Source: an uncultured Hyphomicrobiales bacterium (GTDB lineage Bacteria > Pseudomonadota > Alphaproteobacteria > Rhizobiales > Beijerinckiaceae). From it: DNA of 60,165 bases. Positions 1-9,114 of this stretch are shown here, in pieces. The notes under the pieces are model-generated. The model was given only the letters and a program-made list of their open reading frames with translations, ran no database searches and was not told the DNA's origin. A program made the translations under genes and the position numbers. Numbering within the stretch: position 1 is the stretch's first letter; every line of letters begins with the position of its first letter. Where the stretch lies: the NCBI GenBank assembly GCA_903902915.1, contig CAIUWR010000086.1:1-60165 (forward strand), written 5' to 3'.

Positions 1-181
1 CCTCAAGGGTCTTGAGACGCCTCGCCTCGGAAACATCCATCCCGCCATATCTGGCCTTCCACTTGTAGATGCTGGCGTCGCTGACGCCGTGTTTGCGGCA
101 AAGGTCAGCCACCGGAAGGCCTGCCTCCTGCTCCTTCAAGATGGCTATGATTTGCTCTTCAGAAAACCTACCACGCTTCAT
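1..181 (-). CDS. IS3-family transposase OrfA, partial
   Basis: Translation from the ATG at 181 gives a 60-residue N-terminus beginning MKRGRFSEEQIIAIL. It continues through a helix-turn-helix containing LCRKHGVSDASIYKWKARYG, typical of OrfA of the IS3 family (IS407/IS51-like). OrfA binds the element ends and is normally joined to OrfB by a programmed frameshift. The reading frame is open to the window edge. No lesion is visible in this part. Confidence 0.9.
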   Translation of the reverse strand, partial: MKRGRFSEEQIIAILKEQEAGLPVADLCRKHGVSDASIYKWKARYGGMDVSEARRLKTLE

Positions 182-245
182 GTTCTGGTCCTCAAGCTGG
201 GCCAGAACGAACTTCAAACTGGATTAAACTGCGGGGGCAAGGTCA
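1..245 (-). mobile_element. Left end of an IS3-family insertion sequence (cut by window edge)
   Basis: The minus strand begins at about 245 with a terminal sequence starting TGACCTTGCCCCCGC, followed by a short leader and an orfA start at 181. The same terminal motif, and a shared TGAAGTTCGTTC block just inside it, recur at 5968 and 17170. All three are therefore ends of one IS type. Only the orfA side is visible here and the rest lies beyond the window, so I cannot tell whether the element is intact. Confidence 0.8.
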
Positions 246-302
246 CTCGTTAAATAGGCATTTCAAATAAAGTTAACATTGATAACTATCGGGGCGTGTG
301 AT

Positions 303-394
303 GATGGGGTAGCCCCGCGTGTGTGGGGAACGGGAAAACCGCATATCTGTCAAGAACGGCGGCATCGGTTCAGCCCCGCTGCCACAGACAACAT
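303..394 (+). repeat. Possible degenerate type I-E CRISPR repeat pair
   Basis: A segment at 305-331 contains CCCCGCGTGTGTGGGGAAC, which has the hairpin and 3' end typical of type I-E CRISPR repeats. A second segment at 366-392 starts CGGTTCAGCCCCGCT like the 5' part of such repeats. The shared AGCCCCGC core recurs at exactly 61 bp, the I-E repeat-plus-spacer period. The two units match at only about half of positions, and no cas genes or further repeats are visible, so this may be chance. Confidence 0.2.
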
Positions 395-419
395 GAGCGA
401 CCTCTGCTGTCGCTGGCTC

Positions 420-1226
420 CTATTCTAATCGGACGTTCTTAGAAAAATCGTAGTCCTGGCTAAAAGCGCAATCGAACGTCCATTCGACGACATCGTTGCG
501 GTAATCCGGGCTCAGCACGCGGGTGAGGAATTTTTGCTGCGCGGCCCACCCGGCTTCCGCCTGTTCCTTGCGGTAGCGACCGGGCATCGTGTCGTTGAGC
601 CAGCCATGCGGTGCGCCCTTGTAGATGTGAAGGTCGTAGCTCTTGCCGTGTTTTTCGAGGACATTGCGGAAGTGCCGCACGTCGTCGATCGAGATGATGT
701 GGTCGTCCGAACCAAATGAGCCGAAGACAGGGCACGTGAGCTTCGCCACGGCCTCTTCAAGGAGGCCCGGCTGCCGCGGGCTTGTAACCCATTCGCGCTT
801 CGCGGCCGCCCCGTACCACACGACCACAGCTGATATCGGCACTTCGGCTGCGAACAGCAACGGGTGACGACCGGTCTGGCAATAGCCGCCCACTGCGAGG
901 CGCCCCATGTCCGCCGCTTTATCGGCGGCGATTGTCGCATGCGCCGCCTTCAGCAGTTCAACCGATTCAGGGTCGCTCATGTCGTAGCGGGAATCGCCTG
1001 CGTTCAGTTTCTCCTTGTCGGGATGCCTAAAGAAGAAATCGGGCGCCAGAACGTAGAAGCCGTCGCCCGCGCAGCGCCTTGCCAGATCGCGCGTATGTTC
1101 GACGAGGCCGTAGCGCTCATGCATGAAAATATAGACGGGATGGGGACCGGGTGAGGTCGGCTTCGCCAGGAAGGCGGGCATTCCATTGGCGCAGGTGATT
1201 TCGCTCGTGGTGATCGGGACGCTCAT
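420..1226 (-). CDS. Dienelactone hydrolase family protein
   Basis: This 268-residue alpha/beta hydrolase is close to the usual DLH length of 230-290. The nucleophile elbow reads GYCQTGR with cysteine as nucleophile, as in dienelactone hydrolases. The acid is in GSDDHI and the histidine in GAPHGW. The substrate is unknown; relatives open lactones or hydrolyse small esters. It lies 13 bp downstream of the isochorismatase-fold gene and is probably cotranscribed with it. The ATG at 1226 is preceded by a GGGAGAG ribosome site. The C-terminal 40 residues are an extension past the catalytic core. Confidence 0.85.
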   Translation of the reverse strand: MSVPITTSEITCANGMPAFLAKPTSPGPHPVYIFMHERYGLVEHTRDLARRCAGDGFYVLAPDFFFRHPDKEKLNAGDSRYDMSDPESVELLKAAHATIAADKAADMGRLAVGGYCQTGRHPLLFAAEVPISAVVVWYGAAAKREWVTSPRQPGLLEEAVAKLTCPVFGSFGSDDHIISIDDVRHFRNVLEKHGKSYDLHIYKGAPHGWLNDTMPGRYRKEQAEAGWAAQQKFLTRVLSPDYRNDVVEWTFDCAFSQDYDFSKNVRLE

Positions 1227-1239
1227 CTGGCTCTCCCGA

Positions 1240-1884
1240 TCAAGGCTGCATCAATGCGACGGTCTGGTCGACGGTCATCACTCGGCCCATGCGGGGGAAC
1301 ACGCGTTCCATGAAGAACTCGTTGTTGTTGCCGCGCGCGGAGTAGCAGCAGTCCTTGACCACGACAATTCCATAATCGAGGTCTCGCGCCGCGAACACGG
1401 TGCTGGCGATGCCGACATCCGTCGAGCCGCCGCAGATGATGATCGTGTCGACGCCCCGGCAGCGCAATTGCAGATCGAGATCGGTCTGGTGGAACGAGTT
1501 CCAGCGATGCTTGGGCACCACATAGTCGCCCGCGACGGGCGCGACTTCCGGTGCGATCTCGGCTTCCTTGCCGCCGCGATAAAAGCGAGGAACGATTGGC
1601 TTTTCGACGCTGCCGCCAGGTCCGAGATCCATGTCAGTGTCGGTGAGGCGCGCCACCACATCCGAACCGTCCTCAGCATGCGCGCCCGACGGATAGAAGG
1701 TGTTCATGCCTACTTTGCGCGCCCCGGTGATCAGTCGCTGCATGTTGGGAAGAATGTTGCGCTCGGCCAGGAACTGCACTTTCTTCGGATCAGCGGGATG
1801 CAGATAGCCGTTCAGCGCATCGAACATGATCAGCGCTGTCGAACTGGCCGGCAGGAATTTGTTGAGCCTCGAAACGCGCGCCAT
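1240..1884 (-). CDS. Isochorismatase-fold hydrolase lacking the usual catalytic cysteine
   Basis: A 214-residue cytoplasmic protein of the isochorismatase-like fold. The Asp (ALIMFDALNG, near residue 20) and Lys (PKHRWNSF) of the family triad are present. The third position, normally Cys in a TDVCV-type motif, is Gly in STDVGIAST. From family knowledge, that is the arrangement of true isochorismatases (EntB, PhzD) rather than of amide-cleaving cysteine hydrolases. I chose the ATG at 1884 because GGGGAG lies just upstream; a longer frame to 1974 lacks a good site. It is the first gene of the operon with the DLH gene. Confidence 0.82.
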   Translation of the reverse strand: MARVSRLNKFLPASSTALIMFDALNGYLHPADPKKVQFLAERNILPNMQRLITGARKVGMNTFYPSGAHAEDGSDVVARLTDTDMDLGPGGSVEKPIVPRFYRGGKEAEIAPEVAPVAGDYVVPKHRWNSFHQTDLDLQLRCRGVDTIIICGGSTDVGIASTVFAARDLDYGIVVVKDCCYSARGNNNEFFMERVFPRMGRVMTVDQTVALMQP

Positions 1885-1910
1885 AAGCTTCTCCCCTTGA
1901 ACGGAACCGA

Positions 1911-1926
1911 TGCAATGACATAACCG
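1911..1926 (-). promoter_or_regulatory. Weak sigma-54 promoter candidate for the 1884-420 operon
   Basis: On the minus strand the sequence CGGTTATGTCATTGCA has GG and GC dinucleotides ten bases apart and a TTGCA -12 element. The -24 element departs from TGGCAC. Predicted initiation is about 15 bases upstream of the ATG at 1884. It is plausible given stronger sigma-54 sites elsewhere in the window, but could be chance. Confidence 0.3.
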
Positions 1927-1986
1927 GTACGCTTTTCTTGTACAATCGCCCCATATCGGCCATTCTGTCTTCAACAGGAGACTTCC

Positions 1987-2793
1987 ATGAGCAGAGTTGA
2001 CGTGCTTGAAGGCGCGGTGGCGCTGATAACTGGCGGCGGGGGCGAGATCGGCGGCTCCATTGCGCGGCGCTTCGCGAGCGAAGGCGCGAAGGTCGTCATC
2101 TCGGATATTCGCAAGGACGCCTGCGACGCTGTCGCAGCCGAAATCGTCGCCAATGGCGGCGAGGCTCTGTCGCTGGAAGCGGATTCCTCAAGACCGGATC
2201 AGGCCCAACGCATCGTCGAGGAGACGATCAAACGCTTCGGCAAGCTCACCACCTATGTCAACACGCCCGCGTCGACGACGCCGGACTCGCTTGTCGAAAA
2301 CCTGTCGTTCGAACTGTGGAACGAGGCGTTGGCGGTCAATCTCAGCGGCGCCTTCCTCATGTGCAAATACGCCATCCCGCATATTCGCGAATCCGGCGGC
2401 GGAACCATCATCCTGATCGCCTCGCAGCTGGGCCAGATCGGCGTGCCGCTGCGCGCGGCCTACTCGACCACCAAGGCGGCGCTGATTCAATTGGCCAAAT
2501 GCCTCGCGGTTGATCACGCCAGCGATAATATCCGCGTCAATTCTATCTCGCCTGGCTCCGTAGATACGCGCCGCACCCTTCGGCGTTATGGCACGCGCGA
2601 AGTCGCCAACAAGGCGCGCGGGCCGTTTCATCTGCTTGGGCGCACCGGCAGGGCTGACGAAATTGCCGCCGGCGCGGTGTTTCTCGCCAGCGAAGAATCG
2701 TCCTTCATGACGGGCGCCGATTTGCTCCTCGACGGCGGCTATCTTGCTTTCAAGGGACTTCAGAGGTCCGAGGGGCCGGGCGGACCTTCTTGA
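1987..2793 (+). CDS. SDR family NAD(P)-dependent oxidoreductase
   Basis: A 268-residue classical short-chain dehydrogenase. The N-terminal cofactor motif is TGGGGEIGG (residues about 15-23), and an acidic residue in ISDIRKD suggests NAD preference. The catalytic Ser lies in LIASQLGQ, and Tyr/Lys in YSTTK. The C-terminal FMTGADLLLDGG is typical of FabG-like members. The family NTP/NNAG-type motif is altered to NTPAST. AACAGGAG precedes the ATG. It is divergent from the isochorismatase-fold gene with about 100 bp between. The substrate cannot be predicted. Confidence 0.9.
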   Translation: MSRVDVLEGAVALITGGGGEIGGSIARRFASEGAKVVISDIRKDACDAVAAEIVANGGEALSLEADSSRPDQAQRIVEETIKRFGKLTTYVNTPASTTPDSLVENLSFELWNEALAVNLSGAFLMCKYAIPHIRESGGGTIILIASQLGQIGVPLRAAYSTTKAALIQLAKCLAVDHASDNIRVNSISPGSVDTRRTLRRYGTREVANKARGPFHLLGRTGRADEIAAGAVFLASEESSFMTGADLLLDGGYLAFKGLQRSEGPGGPS

Positions 2794-2846
2794 AGAAAGC
2801 GACTGATTGTAGCTTAGAGCCTTATCGGGAAAACATCACTAGCCAA

Positions 2847-3890
2847 TTATTTTCCAATGTCAGGGTTAGCGATTTTACGCAAGCGTGCAACTATCTCGGG
2901 TGGGGTCGCATAGGCGTCGCTGACGATTTTGGTCATGGTCTCGCCGGAGCGCGGCGTATTGACGCCAAGATTGAGTTTATCAGCTTCCGCCAGAAATTCA
3001 GGATCGGAGAAAGTGTCCATCATGGCTTTTTGCAACAAAGCCGCTCGATCCGCAGGTACGCCCGGCGGCAGCAGATAGGGGCGCCCCAAAGCCAAAGGAG
3101 CAATCGCCGCGTTCAGTAGCAACTTGTCGTCCGGCTTGGTGAGGAGGTCGCTGACATTGGGCGTGGCGCCGGCGCCCTTTTCCTTCTCCGGTCCATATTG
3201 GACGATATATTTGACCTTATGTTGCTTGATCCAGTCGGGCCGCGTGGCGGATAGAGAACTCCAGAAGATGCTTGGATACCCATCGACCTCCCCCCGCTCC
3301 ATAGCGACGAAGGATTCGCTCTGGCCGGGATAGCCAACAACGATCTTCAACTTAGTGCCGAGCAAGTCATTCAGAAGCCGCGCATAGAAACTTGGCGTTG
3401 AATTGGCGCCCGAGGAGCTGACAGTGACCTCGCGCTTTCGCACATCATCGACGTTATCTACGGGCACGGTGTTCCAGACGATCAGCAGGCCTGTCTCGAA
3501 ACTGGGCGAGCCAAGCCAAATGAATTTCTTGGGATCATATTCCGCTTCCTTGGTGCCCAGCAGCGGCTCGAAGGGTGTGTTGTTCTGGACGCCCCCGATG
3601 GTGAGCCCGTCTTTCGAGGCCACATTGTAGAGGTAGTTGGTGGCGACAATGCCGCCGGCGCCGGGCATGTTGCGCACCGCGATAATAGGAGCGCCGGGAA
3701 TATGCCTGGGCAGATAGCGGGCGACCGTGCGCGAGAGCACATCGTAACCGCCACCAGCGCTGGAACTGACCACCATCGCGATGGTCTTGCCCTTGTAGAA
3801 CTCGGCTGCTGGCTGCGCCCTGGCGGGGGCGGAACAGAGCCCGACCATCGCAAGAACTGAGGTTACGAGGATGCGCAGATGATCTGTCAT
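2847..3890 (-). CDS. Tripartite tricarboxylate transporter (TctC/Bug) substrate-binding protein
   Basis: A 347-residue periplasmic binding protein with a signal peptide (hydrophobic stretch LVTSVLAMVGLCSAPARAQ). The mature start contains FYKGKTIAMVVSSSAGGGYD, the TctC/Bug-family opening that binds a carboxylated ligand, and the NMPGAGG loop follows. I chose the ATG at 3890 because AGGAAAA lies upstream and it leads straight into the signal peptide. No tctA/tctB membrane genes are adjacent, so it is an orphan binding protein, as is common in this family. It converges on the SDR gene. Confidence 0.88.
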   Translation of the reverse strand: MTDHLRILVTSVLAMVGLCSAPARAQPAAEFYKGKTIAMVVSSSAGGGYDVLSRTVARYLPRHIPGAPIIAVRNMPGAGGIVATNYLYNVASKDGLTIGGVQNNTPFEPLLGTKEAEYDPKKFIWLGSPSFETGLLIVWNTVPVDNVDDVRKREVTVSSSGANSTPSFYARLLNDLLGTKLKIVVGYPGQSESFVAMERGEVDGYPSIFWSSLSATRPDWIKQHKVKYIVQYGPEKEKGAGATPNVSDLLTKPDDKLLLNAAIAPLALGRPYLLPPGVPADRAALLQKAMMDTFSDPEFLAEADKLNLGVNTPRSGETMTKIVSDAYATPPEIVARLRKIANPDIGK

Positions 3891-4099
3891 GACGTTTTCC
3901 TGTTCCAACTGCGAGCGGTGGTGCATTCTGTCCACTGACCCCGTCGATCACAAGCAAGAAGTTCGCAATATCTAACCGGGCCACCTATAACAGGTAAAGC
4001 GTCAACACCGATGTCATTGCGCCTGTTTTATAAGCTTGATTTGCTTCCGTTCAGTCCTCGGGCCATCCATTTCCGCAGTAGCGAGTTTATTCTGGTTCA

Positions 4100-4460
4100 G
4101 GAGGCGCGCGGTTGATAACAGACGCTGCCGCGACTGATTCCCAGCACACGGGCCTGTCTGTTGATACCGAGTTGCGATGTGGGATCGATCATCTTCTTGC
4201 GCTCGCCAAAAGACCTGCCTTGCCGAGCGCCCCGGATAAAAAATCGTTCTCCAACGTCAGCTCCCCAATCTTGGCGTGCAGGGTCTTCACATCGACGTTC
4301 GGCTCAATCGCCGCTTTGGCGGGCTCGCCAAATACACCGGTCGCTGCTTCAAGACGCTGGTCGCGCCATTGCTTGATCTGGTTGGCATGCACATCGAATT
4401 CGTGCGCCACACTACTTCTCGCTTGAAGCATCATGCTGCGGATGCGCGGAACGTCCACTT
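4100..4460 (-). mobile_element. Degenerate IS3-family orfA/orfB remnant
   Basis: On the minus strand, 4458-4189 encodes the C-terminal part of an OrfA. It has the conserved DVKTLHAKIGELTLENDFLS and GKAGLL segments, but the N-terminal helix-turn-helix is eroded. An orfB start overlaps the orfA stop at 4192. It gives MIDPTSQLGINRQARVLGIS and then meets an in-frame stop after about 30 residues. Only the 5' portion survives and no terminal repeats are recognisable. It is a different IS3 subgroup from the element at 1-245. Confidence 0.75.
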
Positions 4461-4523
4461 AACCAACCTGTTCAAATTTCCCGAGCCACCTCTGTATGTC
4501 GAGATCCCGTTTGCTAGCGCGCT

Positions 4524-5456
4524 TCAACTCTTCCAAAGATGGCTGAACCGCTCCGCTATGATATCTTCGAAAGCCACCGGCTTGTCGATCAACCCGTTCG
4601 CCATTGCGAACTTGTTCAATCCATCTACGACATCGGGCGAGATGGTGGCATCATAGAACGGAGCATCGCGACTGATCAGGATTGGCATGACCTCCGCCTC
4701 TTCTTCACCGGGAAACAGCTCATCGCAGACTTTCTTTGCCAGCGACGGATCGACCTGAAGCGCCTTCTGCGTCGCAACGATGGCGCGTACGGCAGCGGCC
4801 GCGACTTCGGGCTCCTTTTCAATCAAGGCATCGGTGACCGTCAGCGCCGCGAAGTTGTAGCGATGCGCGTCTGGCGGTCCGTCGCCCCGTCGAAGGTCGA
4901 GATGCAACTTCGCAACACCCGCTTTTTCGGCGAGCGCCAACCGCATTCCGTTGCCCCAGAACCCATCAGCATGGTTCTGCTGGATGGCCGACACACCATC
5001 ACGGCTGTGCCACTCGGAAGCGGTCGGCAAGCTCTCGACGATGCGCACATCTTCATGGTCCATGTCGAGACCTGCCTCCACGAGCATGTGGCGCAGAGCC
5101 GTGCGCGGAAAGGCGAAGGAAGAGGAGATGCGCAGACCCTTCAGCGCCTTGATGTCGCCGCGCGGAATGTCGAGGTCCTTGCGCACGCCCATAAACCAAT
5201 AAGAGTTCTGCGATAGCGCGCAGAGCAGTTTAGCGCCATTCCAGGCCGGGAAGGCGCGTGTCGCGGCAAACGCCGGCCCGCCAAAGAAATGAATGACGCC
5301 GTCGCGCAGTTGCTCGGGCCCATGCTTGGCGCCATACTCAGGCACAAATTCGACGTTAACCCCTTGCTGCTTGAAGAAACCGAGTTTGACCGCCGCCGTA
5401 GCCACGAAATACGAGGGCGAGTCCACGTCCGCGACCATGAGCCGATATATAGGCAT
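4524..5456 (-). CDS. NMT1/SsuA-like substrate-binding-protein homologue without signal peptide
   Basis: This 310-residue protein has the periplasmic-binding-protein type II fold of the NMT1/THI5-like group. It begins MPIYRLMVADVDSPSYF with no signal peptide or lipobox, so as read it would stay in the cytoplasm. It shares WNGAKLLCALSQ, DGFWGNGM and LDLRRGDGP blocks with the proteins at 46333-47280 and 53450-54385. No permease or ATPase gene adjoins it. The role is unknown: a cytosolic ligand-binding protein, a sensor, or an enzyme on this fold. The CCCFC motif of THI5 pyrimidine synthases is absent. Confidence 0.75.
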   Translation of the reverse strand: MPIYRLMVADVDSPSYFVATAAVKLGFFKQQGVNVEFVPEYGAKHGPEQLRDGVIHFFGGPAFAATRAFPAWNGAKLLCALSQNSYWFMGVRKDLDIPRGDIKALKGLRISSSFAFPRTALRHMLVEAGLDMDHEDVRIVESLPTASEWHSRDGVSAIQQNHADGFWGNGMRLALAEKAGVAKLHLDLRRGDGPPDAHRYNFAALTVTDALIEKEPEVAAAAVRAIVATQKALQVDPSLAKKVCDELFPGEEEAEVMPILISRDAPFYDATISPDVVDGLNKFAMANGLIDKPVAFEDIIAERFSHLWKS

Positions 5457-5967
5457 TTATTTCCTCACTGCGCTGTTCACAAGGTCCGCGTTGATCACCG
5501 AACCGCCCCAGGTTTGCCAGAGGCTGACTGGATTTAGTAAAGTTGCCAATAACTCACTTTTGAGGGGGCATAGAAGTTCTCCTCGTCTTCGGCACGATCC
5601 GGCGTCCTGCCGAATATGACGTCTTAAGATCGTGTTTTAGCTACACCAGCGTCAGCAGGCGGTCCAGATGCCATCGCTATGAACAATCCGCTTTCCGCAG
5701 AACACGGACCAATCCGGCATTAGCCATTAATCTTACGATTTTTTGTGAAAGCGAGGAATAAATATCGGCAAAACAGCCGCGCAACTGTCCTTGTACATTG
5801 AGGTTTTGTAGTTCCAACCTTAATCGCACAGCAGCGGATTGCAATGGTATCGACAAAAGTTGTAGCAACGAATTCTGAATATTTTTTTCGTTTGACCACC
5901 AAACGCGCCCCATTGGTGGATGCGGAACGTCCTTGTCCCTGCTAGGCCCAGCCGCCTCCGGCCCGAT
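5457..5967 (+). other. Gene-free stretch between the binding-protein homologue and IS debris
   Basis: About 500 bp with lower GC than the flanks. Short frames occur on the minus strand but none resembles a known protein. I see no convincing promoter for the gene starting at 5456. Confidence 0.5.
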
Positions 5968-6268
5968 TGACCTTGCTCCCAGCTTTTATCCACTCTGAAG
6001 TTCGTTCGGGCGGCTGGATTTGCCTTGGAGGGCGGGTGTAACGGCGGGGGACGGCGCGAAGGGGTGGGGTTGCGCAGCGCCGTCCCCCGACACGGGAACG
6101 TCTTGGCGAACTCGGTTGGCGTCCGGCAGCCAAGTTGTGAATGGGGGCGAGAGTTGTTGCAATCCGCTCGCCAGATAGCCAAGGCCACGTGCGATTGAAT
6201 AAGCGTCGAGAACAGGGTCTCGTGGAGCAGTTCATCACGCAGTCGTCCATTGAAGCTCTCGATGAAGC
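5968..6268 (-). mobile_element. IS3-family orfB 3' end with terminal repeat (remnant)
   Basis: The minus strand encodes the C-terminus of an IS3 OrfB: GFIESFNGRLRDELL, then WRADCNNSRPHSQLG and TPTEFA. The sequence then runs to a terminus starting TGACCTTGCTCCC at 5968. About 150 bp here match, in opposite orientation, the remnant at 17026-17170. The 5' end is lost at a junction with an IS5 fragment near 6268. The catalytic core is gone, so it is inactive. Confidence 0.85.
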
Positions 6269-6462
6269 CCAATCGCAAAGACCCAATCTGCTTCAGCAAG
6301 CACCTCTACCGGGCGCGCAACCGCGTGGAGCGGTTCTTCAACAAGATCAAGCACTACAGGCGCATCGCCACGCGCTATGACAAAACCGCCGAAAGCTTCC
6401 TCGCCGCGCTGAAGCTCACGGCTGTTCGGATATGGCTACGTGATAATGAGTCTACGTCCTAG
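6265..6462 (+). mobile_element. IS5-family transposase C-terminal remnant
   Basis: A plus-strand frame encodes CFSKHLYRARNRVERFFNKI followed by an IATRYDK segment and WLRDNES before a stop at 6462. This is the C-terminal end of an IS5-family DDE transposase. The N-terminal catalytic part is missing. It abuts the IS3 remnant on the left and the truncated dabA on the right, so it marks the recombination point that removed the start of dabA. Confidence 0.8.
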
Positions 6463-6464
6463 AG

Positions 6465-8156
6465 AAACTCACCGGCGGATCGGATAAAACGATCACAGAT
6501 CTTCTTGCGATTCGACTGATATGGGAAGAGGCTCTGTTTCTTCGCTACGGCCGGCAAATCGCCGACAAGTGGGCGAGCGTCAGGGCAGATCATGCCGCTA
6601 CGGTCGAAGCGACTTCGAACCTCGTGACAGACACGATCCTCCAAGAAGCAGCCGAACGCTCGGCTCAACGCGCGCTTGCAAAGACACTCGCAAAGCCGTC
6701 TCAAAAGACAAATCAAGATGGCCCTTTGCTACAGGCCGTTTTCTGCATCGACGTGCGCTCGGCGCTCGAAAGCGTGAACCCGCAGATCCAGACTCTCGGC
6801 TTCGCCGGCTTCTTCGGGCTGACCACGGCGTACCGTGGCTTTGCCTCAGATATCGAGGAGTTGCGACTTCCGGTTCTGCTCAATCCAGGAATCAGGTCCT
6901 GCTCCGGGACATCGGACGATGCCGCAGCTGATCAGTCCGCGCGGGTCAAGGCGCGGGCGACGCGCGCCTGGGGACGGTTCAAGCTTGCGGCAGTCTCATC
7001 CTTCGCCTTCGTAGAGGCGATGGGTCCGATCTATGTCGGCAAGCTCCTAAGCGATACTCTGGGCCACCACGGGGTGCCCGCGCCGAACGACCCCGCGCCC
7101 CGCCTCGACCCCGCGCTCGATCTTGAAACCCGAACCACTGCTGCCGAAACCGTGCTTCGGGCCATGTCGCTGACCACCGACTTCGCGCGGCTCGTCTTGC
7201 TGGTCGGGCACGGCGCCAACGTCGTCAACAATCCGCATGCCAGCGGGCTCCATTGCGGGGCATGCGGCGGCTATTCAGGAGAAGTTAACGCCCGCCTTCT
7301 CGCTGCTCTCTTAAACGATCCGGCCGTCAGGACGGGGTTGGCGCCGATCGGGATCAAGATCCCGGCGGACACCCTCTTCATTGCCGCCCTACACGATACA
7401 ACAACAGATAAGGTAACACTCTACGCCGAAGATCACGCCTCTGATGCCCACCACACCGATATAAGCCAAGCTAGGGCCTTGCTCGCTGCGGCTGGCAGGC
7501 TCGCCAGGGGCGAGCGCGCTCTCCGGTTGCCGCGGGCGAGAAGTGAAAGCGACGTTACAAAACGCAGCCGCGACTGGGCCGAGACGCGCCCGGAATGGGC
7601 GCTCGCCGGATGCAACGCATTCATCGCCGCGCCACGGAAGCGCACGGCCGGAAGGACCCTGGAAGGACGCGCTTTCCTGCATGAATACGACTGGCAGCAA
7701 GACAAGAATTTTGGTGTCCTGGAACTTATCCTCACGGCACCAGTCGTAGTGGCGAGCTGGATTAGCCTCCAGTATTACGGATCGACCGTCGCGCCTTGTG
7801 TATTTGGTGGCGGGAACAAGCTTCTGCACAATGTCACCGGTGGTATAGGTGTGGTTGAGGGAAATGGAGGCCTACTCAGGGCTGGGCTTCCCTGGCAATC
7901 GGTCCACGATGGCGAGGCTTACGCGCACCAACCGCTGCGTCTGTCGGTCTGCATCGAGGCGCCCCGCAAAGCGATTAGCGATGTCTTGAGCCGCCACGAC
8001 AACGTGCGCTCCCTATTTGACAATAGCTGGCTGCACCTCTTCGCCCTTGATGAAGAGGGACGCATGGCCTGGCGATACGCTGGCGATCTTCAATGGGCTG
8101 AGATGAAAGATGCCGAAGCCGACGCCGACGTGCCACGGCTCAAGGTCGCGGTCTGA
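6465..8156 (+). pseudogene. dabA: DabA/DUF2309 inorganic-carbon transporter subunit, 5'-truncated
   Basis: The frame matches the C-terminal two-thirds of DUF2309 (DabA), the carbonic-anhydrase-like subunit of DAB bicarbonate/CO2 uptake complexes. The zinc-site residues lie in FCIDVRS and in the histidine and cysteine of [11 protein letters not shown] and [23 protein letters not shown] and the LQYYGSTV block follow. Homology runs upstream to about 6465, where IS5 debris begins. Roughly 250-300 N-terminal residues are therefore missing. A GTG at 6624 could start a 510-residue product. The membrane partner DabB is absent, so function is unlikely. Confidence 0.85.
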
Positions 8157-8264
8157 AGGCCGGCACTTTGAGGCATACATGAAAGGTGTCGCAACCCAAC
8201 CAGCCCATAACTAGGGCGTCGGTTCACCCGGTCCAAAGAAGAGGGAAGGCTATGTTCGATGGTG

Positions 8265-8676
8265 AGGAATCAATAGCCCGCACAAAAACACGGCGGCGGT
8301 CCTGACCACGATGCATGCAAAGGAGCGCGTCATCGGGCCGATCCTGCAAGACGAGCTCGGACTGATCATCGAGCTGGCCGTGGGGGTGAATACCGACCAA
8401 TTCGGCAAGTTCAGTCGAGAAGTTGGGCGGTCCGGTTCCCAACTCGATGCGGCTAGAGCCAAGATCGCCGCCGACTTCGAATATGCCCCGTCTTCACGCG
8501 TTGGCTTCGCGACCGACGGTCGCTTTGGACCGCATACTTACATCCCCTTCCCGGCGATCGGGCACGAAATCGTCCTGATGGTCGCTCGAACGCGCGACGC
8601 GCGATCTGGTGCGTCGATTTCACAGTCTCTGCCCGAATTGGCCCCATCGCGGGTTCTGCAAGCTGTCGAAGCATGA
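8265..8676 (+). pseudogene. DUF6671-like protein fragment
   Basis: The frame reads AVLTTMHAKERVIGPIL, then VNTDQFGKFSREVGR, ARAKIAADF and FATDGRFGP. This resembles the N-terminal half of DUF6671 proteins, as I recall them (motifs THGKE, DTDxxGTF and SEGSFGP). Full-length members are nearly 300 residues; this stops after about 130, and the conserved DMRAHxNPTR region is not visible. An ATG exists at 8311, inside the conserved motif. The function of the family is unknown. Confidence 0.5.
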
Positions 8677-9114
8677 TCGTGAGGCCCGCGCAATAAGCGT
8701 CGACCGCAGCGTCCTTCTCTGATTTCCCGACGCCGTTAGCGTTGAAGGCGACGTCATCATAGGAAATATCGACGCCCGACTGTCCCGTCCCGGATTTCAC
8801 GACCGTGTCAACTTGGGTCTCGACGCGCGACCCCGCGTAAGGCTTGCTGTTCCCATATAAAGACAGATGCCATAAGGTTCAGGAACAAACGCCGTAAGCA
8901 GTTCAATGCGCTCTACGGGGATACGTTTGAGCCGCTCAAAGAACCCGATCCGCTCTGATCAGCCAATATCCAGCTAAAGGTTAGGCTTTTCTTCACGACG
9001 GAAGCTGCCCTCCTTCGGGCTTTCGCGGAGTGTCCGCCCAGCATCCGCGAGAAGGCCCAGAGGGAACAAGCAAAGGGCAAGCTTGGGCAGCATCGGGCTG
9101 AACAACGGTTGGCA
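8677..9114. other. Gene-poor stretch with unassigned open frame
   Basis: On the minus strand a frame from about 8865 to 8660 encodes SGVDISYDDVAFNANGVG and an SEKDAAVDAYCAGL segment, which looks protein-like but which I cannot assign. On the plus strand a short tail ending in ALYGDTFEPLKEPDPL stops at 8958. These look like debris of disrupted genes. Confidence 0.35.

Noticed and set aside
4524-5456. THI5-type pyrimidine precursor synthase
   Set aside because: The CCCFC motif of that family is absent.
8453-8865. Minus-strand frame with SGVDISYDDVAFNANG as a separate gene
   Set aside because: It looks protein-like but partly overlaps the DUF6671 fragment, has no good start or ribosome site, and I cannot match it to a family; listed only as unassigned debris.
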